Shown: positions 51,712-60,917, counted from the first letter of the stretch. The stretch is DNA of 64,000 bases from Kumtagia sp052180275 (GCF_052180275.1 NZ_CP197465.1:5704001-5768000); one strand, 5' to 3'. Numbers and translations are program-made. Notes: a model not told the origin generated them from the letters alone.

Positions 51712-53823
51712 TCACAGCTTGACGGCCATTTCCCGGCTCCAAAGACGGAGCTTCCGACATGAGTCGATGAACTTGGCGACCGCCTTCGGATCCTCGAGCT
51801 GGATCAGGCCTTCGTCAGCTTCAGGATCGACACCGGCCTTCTGCAAGAGCGGGATGCTACCCGGCGTGAACGCGATAAACTTGCAATGAGCGAAGGCGTC
51901 GGCGACGAAGTCGCGGGCCGCAGCCTCACCAGTCAGGCGCTCAGCTCCCTCTTCAGAGAGGATCAGTGCCACGGCGTCGAACAGCACTGAAGGCCCGCCG
52001 TCGATCATGTGCTTTGCCGCGATCCAGCTGCCGTCAGCCGCCTCGACGCCGCCGACCTTTGGCGCGACGACCTCCATGACGGCGCCTTCTTTCTCGATCG
52101 CTGTTTGCAGCTTCTTCAGCAATGCCGCATCGGCGCCGGGACTGACAAGCACGCCAACCTTGCGGCCTGCAAAAGTTTCCGGGCCGTTTTCGATGATGCT
52201 GAGCGCTGGCGAGGGTTCGAGATCGTCGCGTGGCGCAACCGCGGCATCCGCCGGCTTGGGCAGTTCCTTCATGCCGAGCTTGTCGGCAACTGTCTCGGCG
52301 AGGCCCTCGTCGATGTTGAGCAGGTGCGCGACCATGCGCTCGCGAATGGCTACGGTCTCGACCTTGCTCAGTTCGAAGGTCAATGCCGCTGCGATATGGC
52401 GCTGCTCTGGCGCCGTCTGGCTGTTGAAGAACTGTCGCGCCTGGCTGTAGTGGTCGGCGAAGCTTTCCGCGCGCAAACGAACCTTTTGACCTTCCTCCGC
52501 GTCCGGAAACGACCTGAAACCCCGCTGTGGCGATTCCCGAGGGCCTTCGCCAAAGGAATTCGGCTGGTAGTTCACGCGCCCGACAGGGTTGCGCATCGCC
52601 ATATGCCCGTCCTGCTGGAAGTGGTGGAATGGGCACTTCGGCGCATTGATTGGGATATGCGTGAAGTTGGGGCTACCAAGCCGCTTCAGCTGCGTGTCCA
52701 GGTAGGAGAAGTTACGACCCTGCAGCAGCGGGTCGTTGGAGAAGTCGATGCCGGGCGGAACATTCTGCGTCATGAACGCGACCTGCTCGGTCTCGGCGAA
52801 GAAATTGTCGGGCATGCGGTCCAGGACCAGTCGGCCGACCGGAACCGGCGGTAGGATTTCTTCCGGAATGAGTTTGGTCGGATCGAGGACGTCGAAGTCG
52901 AAACTGTCCGCAAACTCCTGGTCGAAGAGCTGCAGGTTGAGCTCCCATTCCGGGAAATCCCCGGACTGGATGGCATTCCACAGGTCGCGCCGATGGAAAT
53001 CAGGATCGGCGCCATTGATTTTGACCGCCTCGTTCCAGACCACCGACTGCATGCCGAGCTTCGGCTTCCAGATGAATTTGACGAAGGTCGATTCGTCCTT
53101 GGCATTGACCAACCGGAACGTATGGACACCAAATCCTTGCATGAACCGGAAGGATCGCGGGATGGCGCGGTCCGACATGACCCACATGATCATGTGCATC
53201 GATTCCGGGGTGAGGCTGATGAAGTCCCAGAAATTGTCATGCGCCGATTGCGCTTGCGGAAAGGCCCGATCGGGTTCGGGCTTCACCGCGTGGATGATGT
53301 CGGGGAACTTGATGGCGTCCTGGATGAAGAAGACCGGGATGTTGTTGCCAACCAGATCCCAGTTGCCCTCCTGCGTATAGAATTTGACGGCAAAGCCCCG
53401 CACGTCGCGTGCCAAGTCGAAAGAACCTTTCGATCCCGCGACGGTAGAGAAGCGCACGAACACCGGCGTCTTGTCGCCGGCGCGCTGGAAGATGTCGGCA
53501 CGCGTGTAGGCCGCGAGCGACTCGTAGGTCTCGAAGAAGCCATGCGCGCCATAGCCGCGGGCGTGCACAACGCGTTCGGGGATGCGCTCATGGTCGAAGT
53601 GGAAGATCTTTTCGCGGAAATGGAAGTCCTCGATGAGCGTCGGACCACGCTCCCCGATCTTAAGCGTGTTCTGGTCATCGGCCACCAGACCGCCTTGCGC
53701 GGTCGTCAGGACATCCATGTCGTCCTCGGCGATCTGGTGAAGCTCGCCTCCGTTCCCGCGCGTCAGCTTTTGATCATGGATCGTCGCGGGCTTGTCCGAC
53801 GACTGTCTAGTGGTCTTGGCCAT
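51712..53823 (-). CDS. katE: large-subunit catalase HPII type
   Basis: KatE degrades hydrogen peroxide in the cytoplasm with haem. The 703-residue length is that of the large clade 2 catalases. The active-site His lies in RVVHARGYGAHGFFE near residue 80, the Asn in NNIPVFFIQDAIKFPD near 155, and the haem Tyr in FSYLDTQLKRLG near 370. The C-terminal 150 residues form the flavodoxin/DJ-1-like domain (GRKVGVLVSPGADAALLKKL). An imperfect general-stress promoter lies 44 bp upstream, and stress-sigma control is usual for this enzyme. Confidence 0.96.
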   Translation of the reverse strand: MAKTTRQSSDKPATIHDQKLTRGNGGELHQIAEDDMDVLTTAQGGLVADDQNTLKIGERGPTLIEDFHFREKIFHFDHERIPERVVHARGYGAHGFFETYESLAAYTRADIFQRAGDKTPVFVRFSTVAGSKGSFDLARDVRGFAVKFYTQEGNWDLVGNNIPVFFIQDAIKFPDIIHAVKPEPDRAFPQAQSAHDNFWDFISLTPESMHMIMWVMSDRAIPRSFRFMQGFGVHTFRLVNAKDESTFVKFIWKPKLGMQSVVWNEAVKINGADPDFHRRDLWNAIQSGDFPEWELNLQLFDQEFADSFDFDVLDPTKLIPEEILPPVPVGRLVLDRMPDNFFAETEQVAFMTQNVPPGIDFSNDPLLQGRNFSYLDTQLKRLGSPNFTHIPINAPKCPFHHFQQDGHMAMRNPVGRVNYQPNSFGEGPRESPQRGFRSFPDAEEGQKVRLRAESFADHYSQARQFFNSQTAPEQRHIAAALTFELSKVETVAIRERMVAHLLNIDEGLAETVADKLGMKELPKPADAAVAPRDDLEPSPALSIIENGPETFAGRKVGVLVSPGADAALLKKLQTAIEKEGAVMEVVAPKVGGVEAADGSWIAAKHMIDGGPSVLFDAVALILSEEGAERLTGEAAARDFVADAFAHCKFIAFTPGSIPLLQKAGVDPEADEGLIQLEDPKAVAKFIDSCRKLRLWSREMAVKL

Positions 53824-53866
53824 ACCATTATTTCCTTTTGGAGAAATGGGACTTCAGATCACTCTC

Positions 53867-53892
53867 AATGCCGGCCTAAGCCCTTAAGTTCC
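53867..53892 (-). promoter_or_regulatory. possible general-stress promoter of katE
   Basis: On the minus strand GGAAC-N17-CATT differs from the consensus -10 CGTT in one base. It ends 44 bp before the katE ATG. Confidence 0.4.
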
Positions 53893-53990
53893 TTGTGAGA
53901 GCGGCCCAGTTCCTCCTTGAGGCCAGACTACGGCGCGGGCGCACTGCAAGGGTATTTGCGGCCCTTTCGAGAGTGGCCACCCGAGAGTCT

Positions 53991-54016
53991 GGAACCGCTG
54001 CCTGGGGCGCGCAGTT
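53991..54016 (+). promoter_or_regulatory. possible general-stress promoter
   Basis: GGAAC-N17-AGTT has one -10 mismatch to the EcfG-type consensus. It ends 31 bp before the ATG at 54,047. Confidence 0.4.
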
Positions 54017-54046
54017 TGTCGGAGACAAATGCGAGGACAACATTCT

Positions 54047-54631
54047 ATGACAAGCGCCCAGGAAGCGGCCGAAGTCGTCGCCAGGCTTGCTCGCGAGCAC
54101 GGCGTGTCCGAGGACGCTGTGAGGACGGTTTTCGAGGCCCTGCGCCGCGGCGGCGGGACCATGGCGCAGTTCAGCCATGCCGAGTTCGGCGGTATGTCGC
54201 AATGGTCTTCCGGCATGACCATGGTCGGCGACATGTTCAACGACAGCCTTAAAGCCAAGCTCGATGCCATTGCCGGTGAACTGTCGAGGTACCTGCGCGA
54301 GCACCCGGTGGAGCACCCTGACGCGGATTTTGTCGTCAGTTGTCGCTCTGGCGGCACTCTGCATGCCGGTTCATGGTGGCCCCAAGAACTCGGAAACCCT
54401 TCTTCCGTTGGATCTCAGAATGACATGCGCTACGCGGTGTTTCCACTGAAGCGTCGCCTGGTCATCGACGATCACGGCCAGACCACCTCCTACGACACCG
54501 GCGATCACCAGATTTCCGGTGTATCTCAAGCACAGAGCACGAATTCCACCCTCACTTTCGTCAGTCAGCACGGGGTCGTTCGCGTTTCGGAGCTAGCGCG
54601 GGCGGATAGCTCTGAGCCGGGTCGTTCCTGA
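54047..54631 (+). CDS. conserved hypothetical protein, SHOCT-like
   Basis: The 194-residue soluble protein has a helical N-terminus (AEVVARLAREHGVSEDAVRT, then FEALRRGGGTMAQFSHAEFG and SQWSSGMTMVGDMFNDSLKA) that I associate with proteins labelled SHOCT-domain in rhizobia. The C-terminal half has the segment SWWPQELGNPSSVGSQNDMR and several strands (LVIDDHGQTTSYDTGDHQIS). Function unknown. The ATG at 54,029 is an alternative start, 6 residues longer. The sugar-transporter-like gene follows at once. Confidence 0.65.
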   Translation: MTSAQEAAEVVARLAREHGVSEDAVRTVFEALRRGGGTMAQFSHAEFGGMSQWSSGMTMVGDMFNDSLKAKLDAIAGELSRYLREHPVEHPDADFVVSCRSGGTLHAGSWWPQELGNPSSVGSQNDMRYAVFPLKRRLVIDDHGQTTSYDTGDHQISGVSQAQSTNSTLTFVSQHGVVRVSELARADSSEPGRS

Positions 54632-54632
54632 G

Positions 54633-54965
54633 ATGGGCTTTGCATCGATGGAAACGGTTACCATCGTCGGATATCTTGCAGCCATATGTTCCATGACCAG
54701 CTTCACGCCGCAGGCCTGGAAAATCATCAAGACGCGCGACACCAGCAGTATCTCGGCACCGATGTACGCGCTGACTGTTTTGGGTTTTGCGTTATGGCTG
54801 GCCTTCGGGTTGCTGAAGGCGGAGTGGCCCATCATCATCACCAACGGCGTCTGCCTCATCCTCTCTGCATTCATCCTAATGATGACCGTGCTTCCCGGAG
54901 CCAAGAAGGAAGCGATCGCGGACGCTATCGATCCGACGGGACGCGGCAGCGATACTAAGAGTTGA
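54633..54965 (+). CDS. SemiSWEET-type transporter
   Basis: The 110-residue membrane protein has three helices and a PQ-loop signature (IVGYLAAICSMTSFTPQAWK and IKTRDTSSIS), as in SemiSWEET sugar carriers, which work as dimers. The C-terminal tail of about 25 residues is polar. It starts 1 bp after the previous stop and may share its transcript. Its substrate is not known. Confidence 0.88.
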   Translation: MGFASMETVTIVGYLAAICSMTSFTPQAWKIIKTRDTSSISAPMYALTVLGFALWLAFGLLKAEWPIIITNGVCLILSAFILMMTVLPGAKKEAIADAIDPTGRGSDTKS

Positions 54966-54994
54966 TCTTACCGTCGAGATCGCCGAACTGAAGG

Positions 54995-55873
54995 ATGAGA
55001 CATGTGACGACCGTTCGATACAGATTGGGGTGTGAGCTCTCTTACGAGGTGAAAGCGCCCACCGTCTTCATCTTCAATCTGGAGGTGGCAAGGTTGCTCA
55101 GGCATCATGGCCTGGTTGAGCGGCTGACTGTCACGCCAGACCTTCCGCGTCGGACTTACACCGTTCCCGACATCCAGAATCGCTATGTGAGTGTCTCAGC
55201 GCAGCCCGGCCCGCTAGAGGTCGTCTACCAGGCCGATGTCACCCTCGATGTTTTTCGCGCCGACCCCGCGACGATCGGTGAAACTCCGCTCGACGCGATA
55301 CCGCTCGACATCATGCCTTTCCTCTTGCCGTCGCGGTTCGTCCCCTCGGACAGGCTATCTGCATTTGCTTGTCGTGAGTTTGGCGATTTGCCAAAGGGGC
55401 ACGGCCGCGTCACCGCGATCTGCAACTGGCTCTACGACAATATCGACTACCGTCGCGGCTCGTCGAACGAACAAACCACTGCCGACGAAAGCCTACTACT
55501 CAGGGCAGGAGTCTGTCGCGACTTCGCACATCTCGGCATCGCATTCTGCCGCGCGCTCAATATTCCGGCGCGCTTCGTCAGCTGCTATGCCTACGGGCTG
55601 GAGCCCCGCGATTTCCACGCCGTCTTCGAAGCCTATCTTGGCGGCCGCTGGTGGCTCTTCGATGGAACGCGGCAAGCAAATCTCGATGGATTGGTCCGGA
55701 TCGGCGTCGGCCGGGACGCGGCGGAGATTGCGTTCGCGTCGCCCTTTGGCGAGATCGAGGCGGGCCCGGTCAAAATCACCATCGACCACGCCGATGGATC
55801 TCCGGAGTTGCCGGGCCGAACGACCGATGCAATCTCCACCGAGGAGCCGGCGCCACACGCTGGCGCGAATTGA
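54995..55873 (+). CDS. transglutaminase-like family protein
   Basis: The 292-residue protein has a transglutaminase-like core with catalytic Cys in LRAGVCRDFAHLGIAFCRAL near residue 173, His in DFHAVFEAYL near 208, and Asp in WWLFDGTRQ. The N-terminal part (about residues 1-120) forms a beta-rich domain common in this group. These are predicted cysteine peptidases or amidases; the substrate is unknown. It follows the SemiSWEET-like gene by 29 bp. Confidence 0.85.
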   Translation: MRHVTTVRYRLGCELSYEVKAPTVFIFNLEVARLLRHHGLVERLTVTPDLPRRTYTVPDIQNRYVSVSAQPGPLEVVYQADVTLDVFRADPATIGETPLDAIPLDIMPFLLPSRFVPSDRLSAFACREFGDLPKGHGRVTAICNWLYDNIDYRRGSSNEQTTADESLLLRAGVCRDFAHLGIAFCRALNIPARFVSCYAYGLEPRDFHAVFEAYLGGRWWLFDGTRQANLDGLVRIGVGRDAAEIAFASPFGEIEAGPVKITIDHADGSPELPGRTTDAISTEEPAPHAGAN

Positions 55874-55915
55874 TCGAAGTTACCTTCGTCAGTGAGGGGG
55901 TTGGGAAGCCGCCGA

Positions 55916-56782
55916 CTATTCTCCGGCCTCGCTTAGAAACCGCCGCAGCTCGGTCGCAAGTTCCTCGGGCGCCTCCTCCGCCATGTGGTGGCTACAGTCC
56001 AGACCGCGTCCTTCCAGCCGTGTGGTCCATGGTCGCCAGACGCCGAGCACATCGCCGTAAAGTCGTTCGAGATCGTCGCGCAGCGACCAAAGCGCAAGCG
56101 TCGGGCATTGCACCTTGCGTCCGGCGCGTCGATCCGCTTCATCGTGTTGCCGATCAAGGCCGAGGCCTGCGCGATAATCCTCCAGCATGCCATGGATCGT
56201 TTCTGGATCGCGCGTTGCGGCCATGAAGTCGGCGTAGGCCTCTTCTCCCATCTGGTCCGGTGTGCCTGGATACCAAAGCTCGGGGTTTGCCAATATGGCG
56301 CGTTCGGGTTTTTCGGCTTGGGCGAAAAAGAACCAGTGCCACCAGGCCGAGGCGAAGCCGACGTCGCAGCGTTCCAGCGCTTCAAGGATCGGCACACCGT
56401 CCAGTACGGCCAGATGGGTGATGGCTTCGGGATGGTCCATCGCCGCGCGGAAGGCCGTGTAGCTGCCGCGGTCATGTCCCACGACCGCGAAACGCTCGAA
56501 TCCGAGCTTGCGCATCAACGCGACACAATCGGCGGCCTTTGCGCGCTTTGACGAGCCCGCATGATCCGGTGTGTCAACCGGCTTCGATGACTGTCCAAAA
56601 CCGCGCAGATCCGGGCAGACGACGGTGTGTTCAGCGCCCAGAAGCGGTGCAACGCGGTGCCAGGTTGCATGCGTGCGCGGATGACCATGCAAGAGAAGAA
56701 CCGGATGACCGGAGCCCCCATGACGGACGCGCAGTACGGCCTCGCCCACATCGATGAATTCCGGCTTGAAGCCCTCAAACAT
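55916..56782 (-). CDS. alpha/beta hydrolase, haloacetate dehalogenase/epoxide hydrolase-like
   Basis: The 288-residue protein has the alpha/beta hydrolase fold with the oxyanion segment LLLHGHPRTHATWHRVAPLL, nucleophile Asp in VVGHDRGSYTAFRAAMDHPE near residue 106 and a catalytic His near the C-terminus (CSHHMAEEAPEE). An Asp nucleophile in GHDRG is typical of dehalogenases and epoxide hydrolases; the real substrate is unknown. The ATG at 56,782 is my choice; a TTG at 56,809 overlapping the SDR stop is possible. Confidence 0.82.
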   Translation of the reverse strand: MFEGFKPEFIDVGEAVLRVRHGGSGHPVLLLHGHPRTHATWHRVAPLLGAEHTVVCPDLRGFGQSSKPVDTPDHAGSSKRAKAADCVALMRKLGFERFAVVGHDRGSYTAFRAAMDHPEAITHLAVLDGVPILEALERCDVGFASAWWHWFFFAQAEKPERAILANPELWYPGTPDQMGEEAYADFMAATRDPETIHGMLEDYRAGLGLDRQHDEADRRAGRKVQCPTLALWSLRDDLERLYGDVLGVWRPWTTRLEGRGLDCSHHMAEEAPEELATELRRFLSEAGE

Positions 56783-56805
56783 GCCCGGTCGCCCGGAAGA
56801 AGTCC

Positions 56806-57699
56806 TCAACCAACTCCCTTGCCGCCGGTCACACCGTAGACCTCCCCATTGATGAAGCTTGCTTCTTGTGAGGCGAGGAGCACAAATACTGGCGCCAACT
56901 CGACCGGTTGGCCCGGCCGGCCGAAATCGCTGTCCTCCCCGAACTTCTCGACCTTTTCATCCGGCTGCCCGCCGCTAGGCTGTAGCGCCGTCCAGACCGG
57001 GCCGGGCGCGACGACGTTGGCGCGGATGCCACGTTCGATCAGTTGCTTCGCGAGCGCCTTGGTGTAGGCGACGATGCCGGCCTTGGTCGTGGCATAGTCG
57101 AGCAGGATCGGTGAAGGCTGATAGGCCTGGATGGAGGCCGTGGTGATGACAGAAGCGCCTGCCGCCATATGCGGGACCGCCGCTTGTGCGATCCAATGGA
57201 GCGCGTAGAGATTGGTCTTCATGGTCTTGTCGAAGTCGTCGGTCGTCAAATCCTCGATCTTGTCCCGGTACTGCTGGCGGCCGGCATTGATCACCAGGAT
57301 GTCGAGACCGCCCAGGCCGGTGACGGTCTTTTCCACCAACGCCCGGCACCACGCCTCATCCTTGATGTCGCCCGGCAGTGGGATGGATGTACGCCCTTCC
57401 TTCTCGATGAGAGCGATGACTTCCTTGGCGTCCGCCTCTTCCTCCGGCAGATAGGATATCGCGACATCCGCGCCTTCACGGGCAAAGGCGATCGCCGCCG
57501 CGCGCCCTATTCCCGAATCTCCACCGGTCACCAGCGCCTTGCGCCCCTTCAGCCGGCCGGAGCCGCGATAGCTCTCCTCGCCATGATCGGGGACGGGGTC
57601 CATTTTTCGGGCAAGGCCTGGCATGGGCTGCCGCTGCTCGGGAAAAGGCGGTGCCGGATATTGCTTGCGAGGATCCTGAAGCGGCGGGCGATCGGTCAT
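56806..57699 (-). CDS. short-chain dehydrogenase, YghA/general stress protein 39 type
   Basis: The 297-residue oxidoreductase has a polar N-terminal extension (about residues 1-50, PPLQDPRKQYPAPPFPEQRQ) typical of the YghA/GSP39 subgroup, the NAD(P) motif VTGGDSGIGRAAAIAFAREG, the NAG segment VINAGRQQYRDKI, and the catalytic pair in LLDYATTKAGIVAYTKAL. The substrate is unknown. A perfect general-stress promoter lies 53 bp upstream on its strand, facing away from that of the DUF892 gene. Confidence 0.9.
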   Translation of the reverse strand: MTDRPPLQDPRKQYPAPPFPEQRQPMPGLARKMDPVPDHGEESYRGSGRLKGRKALVTGGDSGIGRAAAIAFAREGADVAISYLPEEEADAKEVIALIEKEGRTSIPLPGDIKDEAWCRALVEKTVTGLGGLDILVINAGRQQYRDKIEDLTTDDFDKTMKTNLYALHWIAQAAVPHMAAGASVITTASIQAYQPSPILLDYATTKAGIVAYTKALAKQLIERGIRANVVAPGPVWTALQPSGGQPDEKVEKFGEDSDFGRPGQPVELAPVFVLLASQEASFINGEVYGVTGGKGVG

Positions 57700-57751
57700 G
57701 GCGATATTCCATCATTTGGGAGATTGGCCGGACATCAGCCCGACAAGTCGC

Positions 57752-57776
57752 AACGATGGACGGAGGCAATCGTTCC
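57752..57776 (-). promoter_or_regulatory. perfect general-stress promoter of SDR gene
   Basis: On the minus strand GGAAC-N16-CGTT matches the alphaproteobacterial EcfG consensus exactly. Its -10 element ends 53 bp upstream of the ATG at 57,699. Confidence 0.75.
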
Positions 57777-57816
57777 TACAGCGCCCAGGCCAATGACGCA
57801 CGCAGTTAGATTGGCC

Positions 57817-57841
57817 GGAACGGGCGTTCGGGCCGCGCGTT
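57817..57841 (+). promoter_or_regulatory. perfect general-stress promoter of DUF892 gene
   Basis: GGAAC-N16-CGTT matches the EcfG consensus exactly and ends 40 bp before the GTG at 57,882. It is divergent from the promoter at 57,752-57,776, with 40 bp between them. Confidence 0.75.
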
Positions 57842-57881
57842 CTCAACAGACTCTTTTCCAAATCAAATCCAGGAGCGCACC

Positions 57882-58388
57882 GTGGGTCTGTTTACGAAAG
57901 ACATCAAGACGATGGACGATCTGTTCCTGCACGTGCTGCAGGACATCTACTATGCCGAAAAGCAAATACTGAATGCTCTGCCCGATATGGTCGAAAAGGC
58001 GACCAACCGCGACCTGACGGCCGCCTTCAAGGCGCACCTCGCCGAAACAGAAAAGCATGTGCAGCGGCTCGAGCAAGCCTTCGAGCTCATCGGCGAGAAG
58101 CCAAAGGGGACGACCTGCCCGGCAATCGACGGCATCATCAAGGAAGCGAACGGTATCGCCGGCGAAGTTGCCGAGAAAAAGGTCCTCGACGCCGCATTGA
58201 TCGCCGCAGGGCAGGCGGTCGAACACTACGAGATCACCCGCTACGGAACCCTGATCGCGTGGGCAGAAGAGAGCGGGAAAGAGGCTGTTGCCAGACTTTT
58301 GGCCACGACGCTCAACGAGGAAAAGGCGGCCGATAAAAAGTTGACCACCATCGCCGAGCGAAAAGTCAACGAGAAGGCTTCGAGTTGA
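57882..58388 (+). CDS. DUF892 (YciE-type) ferritin-like protein, copy 2
   Basis: The 168-residue four-helix protein has TMDDLFLHVLQDIYYAEKQI, the Glu/His-rich AHLAETEKHVQRLEQAFELI and QAVEHYEITRYGTL. It starts with GTG after AGGAG and stands under a perfect general-stress promoter. It is a paralogue of the gene at 46,982, more diverged in the last helix. The stop is close to the FAD-Rieske gene start, so the two form an operon. Confidence 0.9.
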   Translation: MGLFTKDIKTMDDLFLHVLQDIYYAEKQILNALPDMVEKATNRDLTAAFKAHLAETEKHVQRLEQAFELIGEKPKGTTCPAIDGIIKEANGIAGEVAEKKVLDAALIAAGQAVEHYEITRYGTLIAWAEESGKEAVARLLATTLNEEKAADKKLTTIAERKVNEKASS

Positions 58389-58411
58389 CCGGCTGCGGTC
58401 GGAGGCCCCTT

Positions 58412-59944
58412 ATGAACGCGCGTGGTGCACAGACCCGATCGCTCTGGATGAAAGTGGAGGTCTATCCTGACGCGCCGAAATTTTCGGGCAAGACGAGCTG
58501 CGATACCGTCATCATCGGATCCGGTATCGCCGGGCTGTCGGTCGCCTACGAACTCGCCAGCATCGGACAGAAGGTGATCGTCATCGACCGCGGGCCGATT
58601 GCCGGCGGCATGACTTCGCGAACGACAGCACACCTGGCGCCGATCTGCGACGACGGCTTGAGCACGCTGATCAATCTTCGAGGCGTAGAGACCGCGCGGC
58701 TCTTCCAGAAAAGCCAGGAGGCGGCCGTCGCGCGCATCGAGGAGAACGTCGCTCAGCTTGGCATTGACTGCAATTTCCGCCGTCTCGACGCCTTCCTGTT
58801 CCCGGCGATGGGCGTCGAGCCAAAGGAAGCCCGCGATCAGCGCCAGAAGGAATTCGATGCGGCACGAAAGGTCGGGGCTGCCGCCGAGCTCGTGACCGGT
58901 GTGCCGCTCAATGGTTTTGAGAAGGCGCCTGTCCTGCGTTATCCGAACCAGGCCACCTTCCATCCATTGCGATATCTCCGTGGCCTAGCGTCAGCGATCC
59001 GCGACAAAGGCGGCCGCATCTTCGCCAATAGCCCCGTGATCTCCGTCGAGGAATTGCCTGAGGGCGGCGTGCGCGTCTCCACCGAGAACGGCGGTGTGAT
59101 CCAAGCGGGATCGGCGGTCGTGGCGACGAATTCGCCGATCAACGATCGTTTCCAGCTCCATAGCAAGATGTCGCCTTATCGCACCTATGCAATGGCCTTC
59201 ACCCTGCCGCGCGGCACCCTGCCCGACGCGCTGTTCTGGGACACCGGCGATCCCTATCACTATGTTCGGATGAATCCTGGTCCGGGATCGGTCGACTATC
59301 TGATCGCTGGTGGGGCCGATCACAAATCCGGCGAGGCCGACGAGGGCGACATCCGTTTCGAGGCGATTGAAGCCTGGATACGCGCGCTCGTGCCAAACTT
59401 GGGCAAGGCGGTCACGCGCTGGTCGGGACAGGTTCTGGATACGATCGATTACTGTGCCTTCATCGGTCTCAATCCCGGCAGCAAGTCCGTCTATGTCGTC
59501 ACCGGCGACTCCGGCCAGGGCATGACGCATGGCGTGCTGTCCGGCCTCCTCCTGAAAGATCTGATTTCGGGCAAAGAGAACCCATGGACGGCGGTGTATG
59601 AGCCGGCGCGCAAGACGCCCTCGGGCGTGGTCAACTACGTCCGAGAAAATCTGTCCGCGGTCAGGAATCTCGCGGGATATGTGCTGCCCGGCGAGTTGAA
59701 GTCCGTGGAGGAGCTGCAACCCGGGCAAGGCGGGATTCTGCGCGATGGCCTGCGCAGGATCGCCGCTTGTCGCGATCTCGATGGAAAACTCCATCAGCAT
59801 TCGGCGACCTGCACGCATTCTGGATGCGAGGTGGCCTGGAATTCTACAGAGCAGTGCTGGGACTGCTCCTGTCACGGCTCGCATTTCGCCCCGGACGGCA
59901 CGGTCTTGAATGGCCCGGCAGTCTCTCCTTTGATGGCGGCTTGA
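58412..59944 (+). CDS. FAD-dependent oxidoreductase with C-terminal Rieske domain
   Basis: The 510-residue protein has an N-terminal DAO-type FAD domain (TVIIGSGIAGLSVAYELASI, then GPIAGGMTSRTTAHL) and a C-terminal Rieske 2Fe-2S domain from about residue 420, with ligands in CTHSGC and CSCHGSHF. The fusion joins flavin and iron-sulfur electron transfer in one soluble protein; the substrate is unknown. I chose the ATG at 58,412 with GGAGG upstream; a TTG at 58,385 overlaps the DUF892 stop. It shares the stress promoter with the DUF892 gene. Confidence 0.88.
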   Translation: MNARGAQTRSLWMKVEVYPDAPKFSGKTSCDTVIIGSGIAGLSVAYELASIGQKVIVIDRGPIAGGMTSRTTAHLAPICDDGLSTLINLRGVETARLFQKSQEAAVARIEENVAQLGIDCNFRRLDAFLFPAMGVEPKEARDQRQKEFDAARKVGAAAELVTGVPLNGFEKAPVLRYPNQATFHPLRYLRGLASAIRDKGGRIFANSPVISVEELPEGGVRVSTENGGVIQAGSAVVATNSPINDRFQLHSKMSPYRTYAMAFTLPRGTLPDALFWDTGDPYHYVRMNPGPGSVDYLIAGGADHKSGEADEGDIRFEAIEAWIRALVPNLGKAVTRWSGQVLDTIDYCAFIGLNPGSKSVYVVTGDSGQGMTHGVLSGLLLKDLISGKENPWTAVYEPARKTPSGVVNYVRENLSAVRNLAGYVLPGELKSVEELQPGQGGILRDGLRRIAACRDLDGKLHQHSATCTHSGCEVAWNSTEQCWDCSCHGSHFAPDGTVLNGPAVSPLMAA

Positions 59945-60079
59945 TCGGCAAAGGCACGGAACGGGCCGAACACCCTCCCTAATATTGGCAGGCGACCTCG
60001 TCGATCTCCGCACCTTCCAGAGTGGGAACGGTTCGCCAGCCTGTGAATTTATCTCCGAACTCAAAAGGAGAGCCCTGCC

Positions 60080-60376
60080 ATGGATCACAGCAATCATGTT
60101 CGTCTGAGCGAAGCGGAATTGAATCCAGCCAACCTTGAAGGGGCCACGATCTACGGGCCGGACGACGAGAACCTCGGCTCCGTGTCTCACGTTCACGGCG
60201 CCGGCGGAACGGCGCAGGTCGTCATCGATGTCGGCGGCTTTCTCGGAATCGGCGCCAAACCGGTCGCTGTGCCTGCCAGCGAACTCGATTTCATGCGCGA
60301 CGAGGACGGCGACATTCACGCCGTAACGTCCTGGACAAAAGACCAGCTGAAGGAGATGCCGGAGCACAGAGATTGA
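60080..60376 (+). CDS. PRC-barrel domain protein
   Basis: The 98-residue protein has a PRC-barrel core (LEGATIYGPDDENLGSVSHV, then VVIDVGGFLGIGAKPVAVPA). PRC-barrel proteins bind other proteins or RNA; short stand-alone members are common in rhizobial stress regions. AAAAGGAGAG precedes the ATG. It lies 135 bp after the FAD-Rieske gene. GGAAC at about 60,027 has no matching -10, so I do not call a promoter. Confidence 0.85.
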   Translation: MDHSNHVRLSEAELNPANLEGATIYGPDDENLGSVSHVHGAGGTAQVVIDVGGFLGIGAKPVAVPASELDFMRDEDGDIHAVTSWTKDQLKEMPEHRD

Positions 60377-60419
60377 AACCGGGTTTCGTCTTTCACACCT
60401 CTCTCGGACCGAGGTGCTT

Positions 60420-60806
60420 ATGATGTTTGGAGAGGTCAAACGGACCGGTGGGTGTCTATGTGGGGCAGTACGCTACACTCTGAACGGTGAGCCGCTTCGT
60501 TCCGGCATCTGCCATTGCCTGGATTGCCGCAAAGCCAGCGGCAGCCATTTTACCCCTTTCGGGGTGTGGCCAGCTTCAGCGTTTGAATGTTCCGGCGAGA
60601 TGAAGGTCTTTGCCGAGCGCAGTTTTTGCTCCGCCTGCGGTGCCCGTATCGCGTGGCTTCGCGATGACGAGGCAGAGATCATGCTTGGATCTCTCGACGA
60701 CGCGCCGACCGCAATCATCCCGGATTACGAGCTTTGGGTCGGCCGGCGTGAGGTCTGGATGCATCCGCTTCCGTGGGCCGAGCAGTTCGAGCAGGATCGA
60801 AATTGA
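60420..60806 (+). CDS. GFA-family (glutathione-dependent formaldehyde-activating-like) protein
   Basis: The 128-residue zinc protein has the GFA pattern: GGCLCGAVRYTL, CHCLDCRKASGSHF, and FCSACGARIAW. Most members of this family are of unknown function; one enzyme speeds up addition of formaldehyde to glutathione. The ATG at 60,420 follows GAGG; another ATG follows at once. Confidence 0.85.
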   Translation: MMFGEVKRTGGCLCGAVRYTLNGEPLRSGICHCLDCRKASGSHFTPFGVWPASAFECSGEMKVFAERSFCSACGARIAWLRDDEAEIMLGSLDDAPTAIIPDYELWVGRREVWMHPLPWAEQFEQDRN

Positions 60807-60917
60807 CCCAATAACATGATCGAGCAGACTTCAGAATTGTATTGTAGCCCATAGACCCGGAACTCGCTCAATCGTTCCCGTAACTTGACCGTGCGCGGCG
60901 GTGCGGCCCTTCATCAC

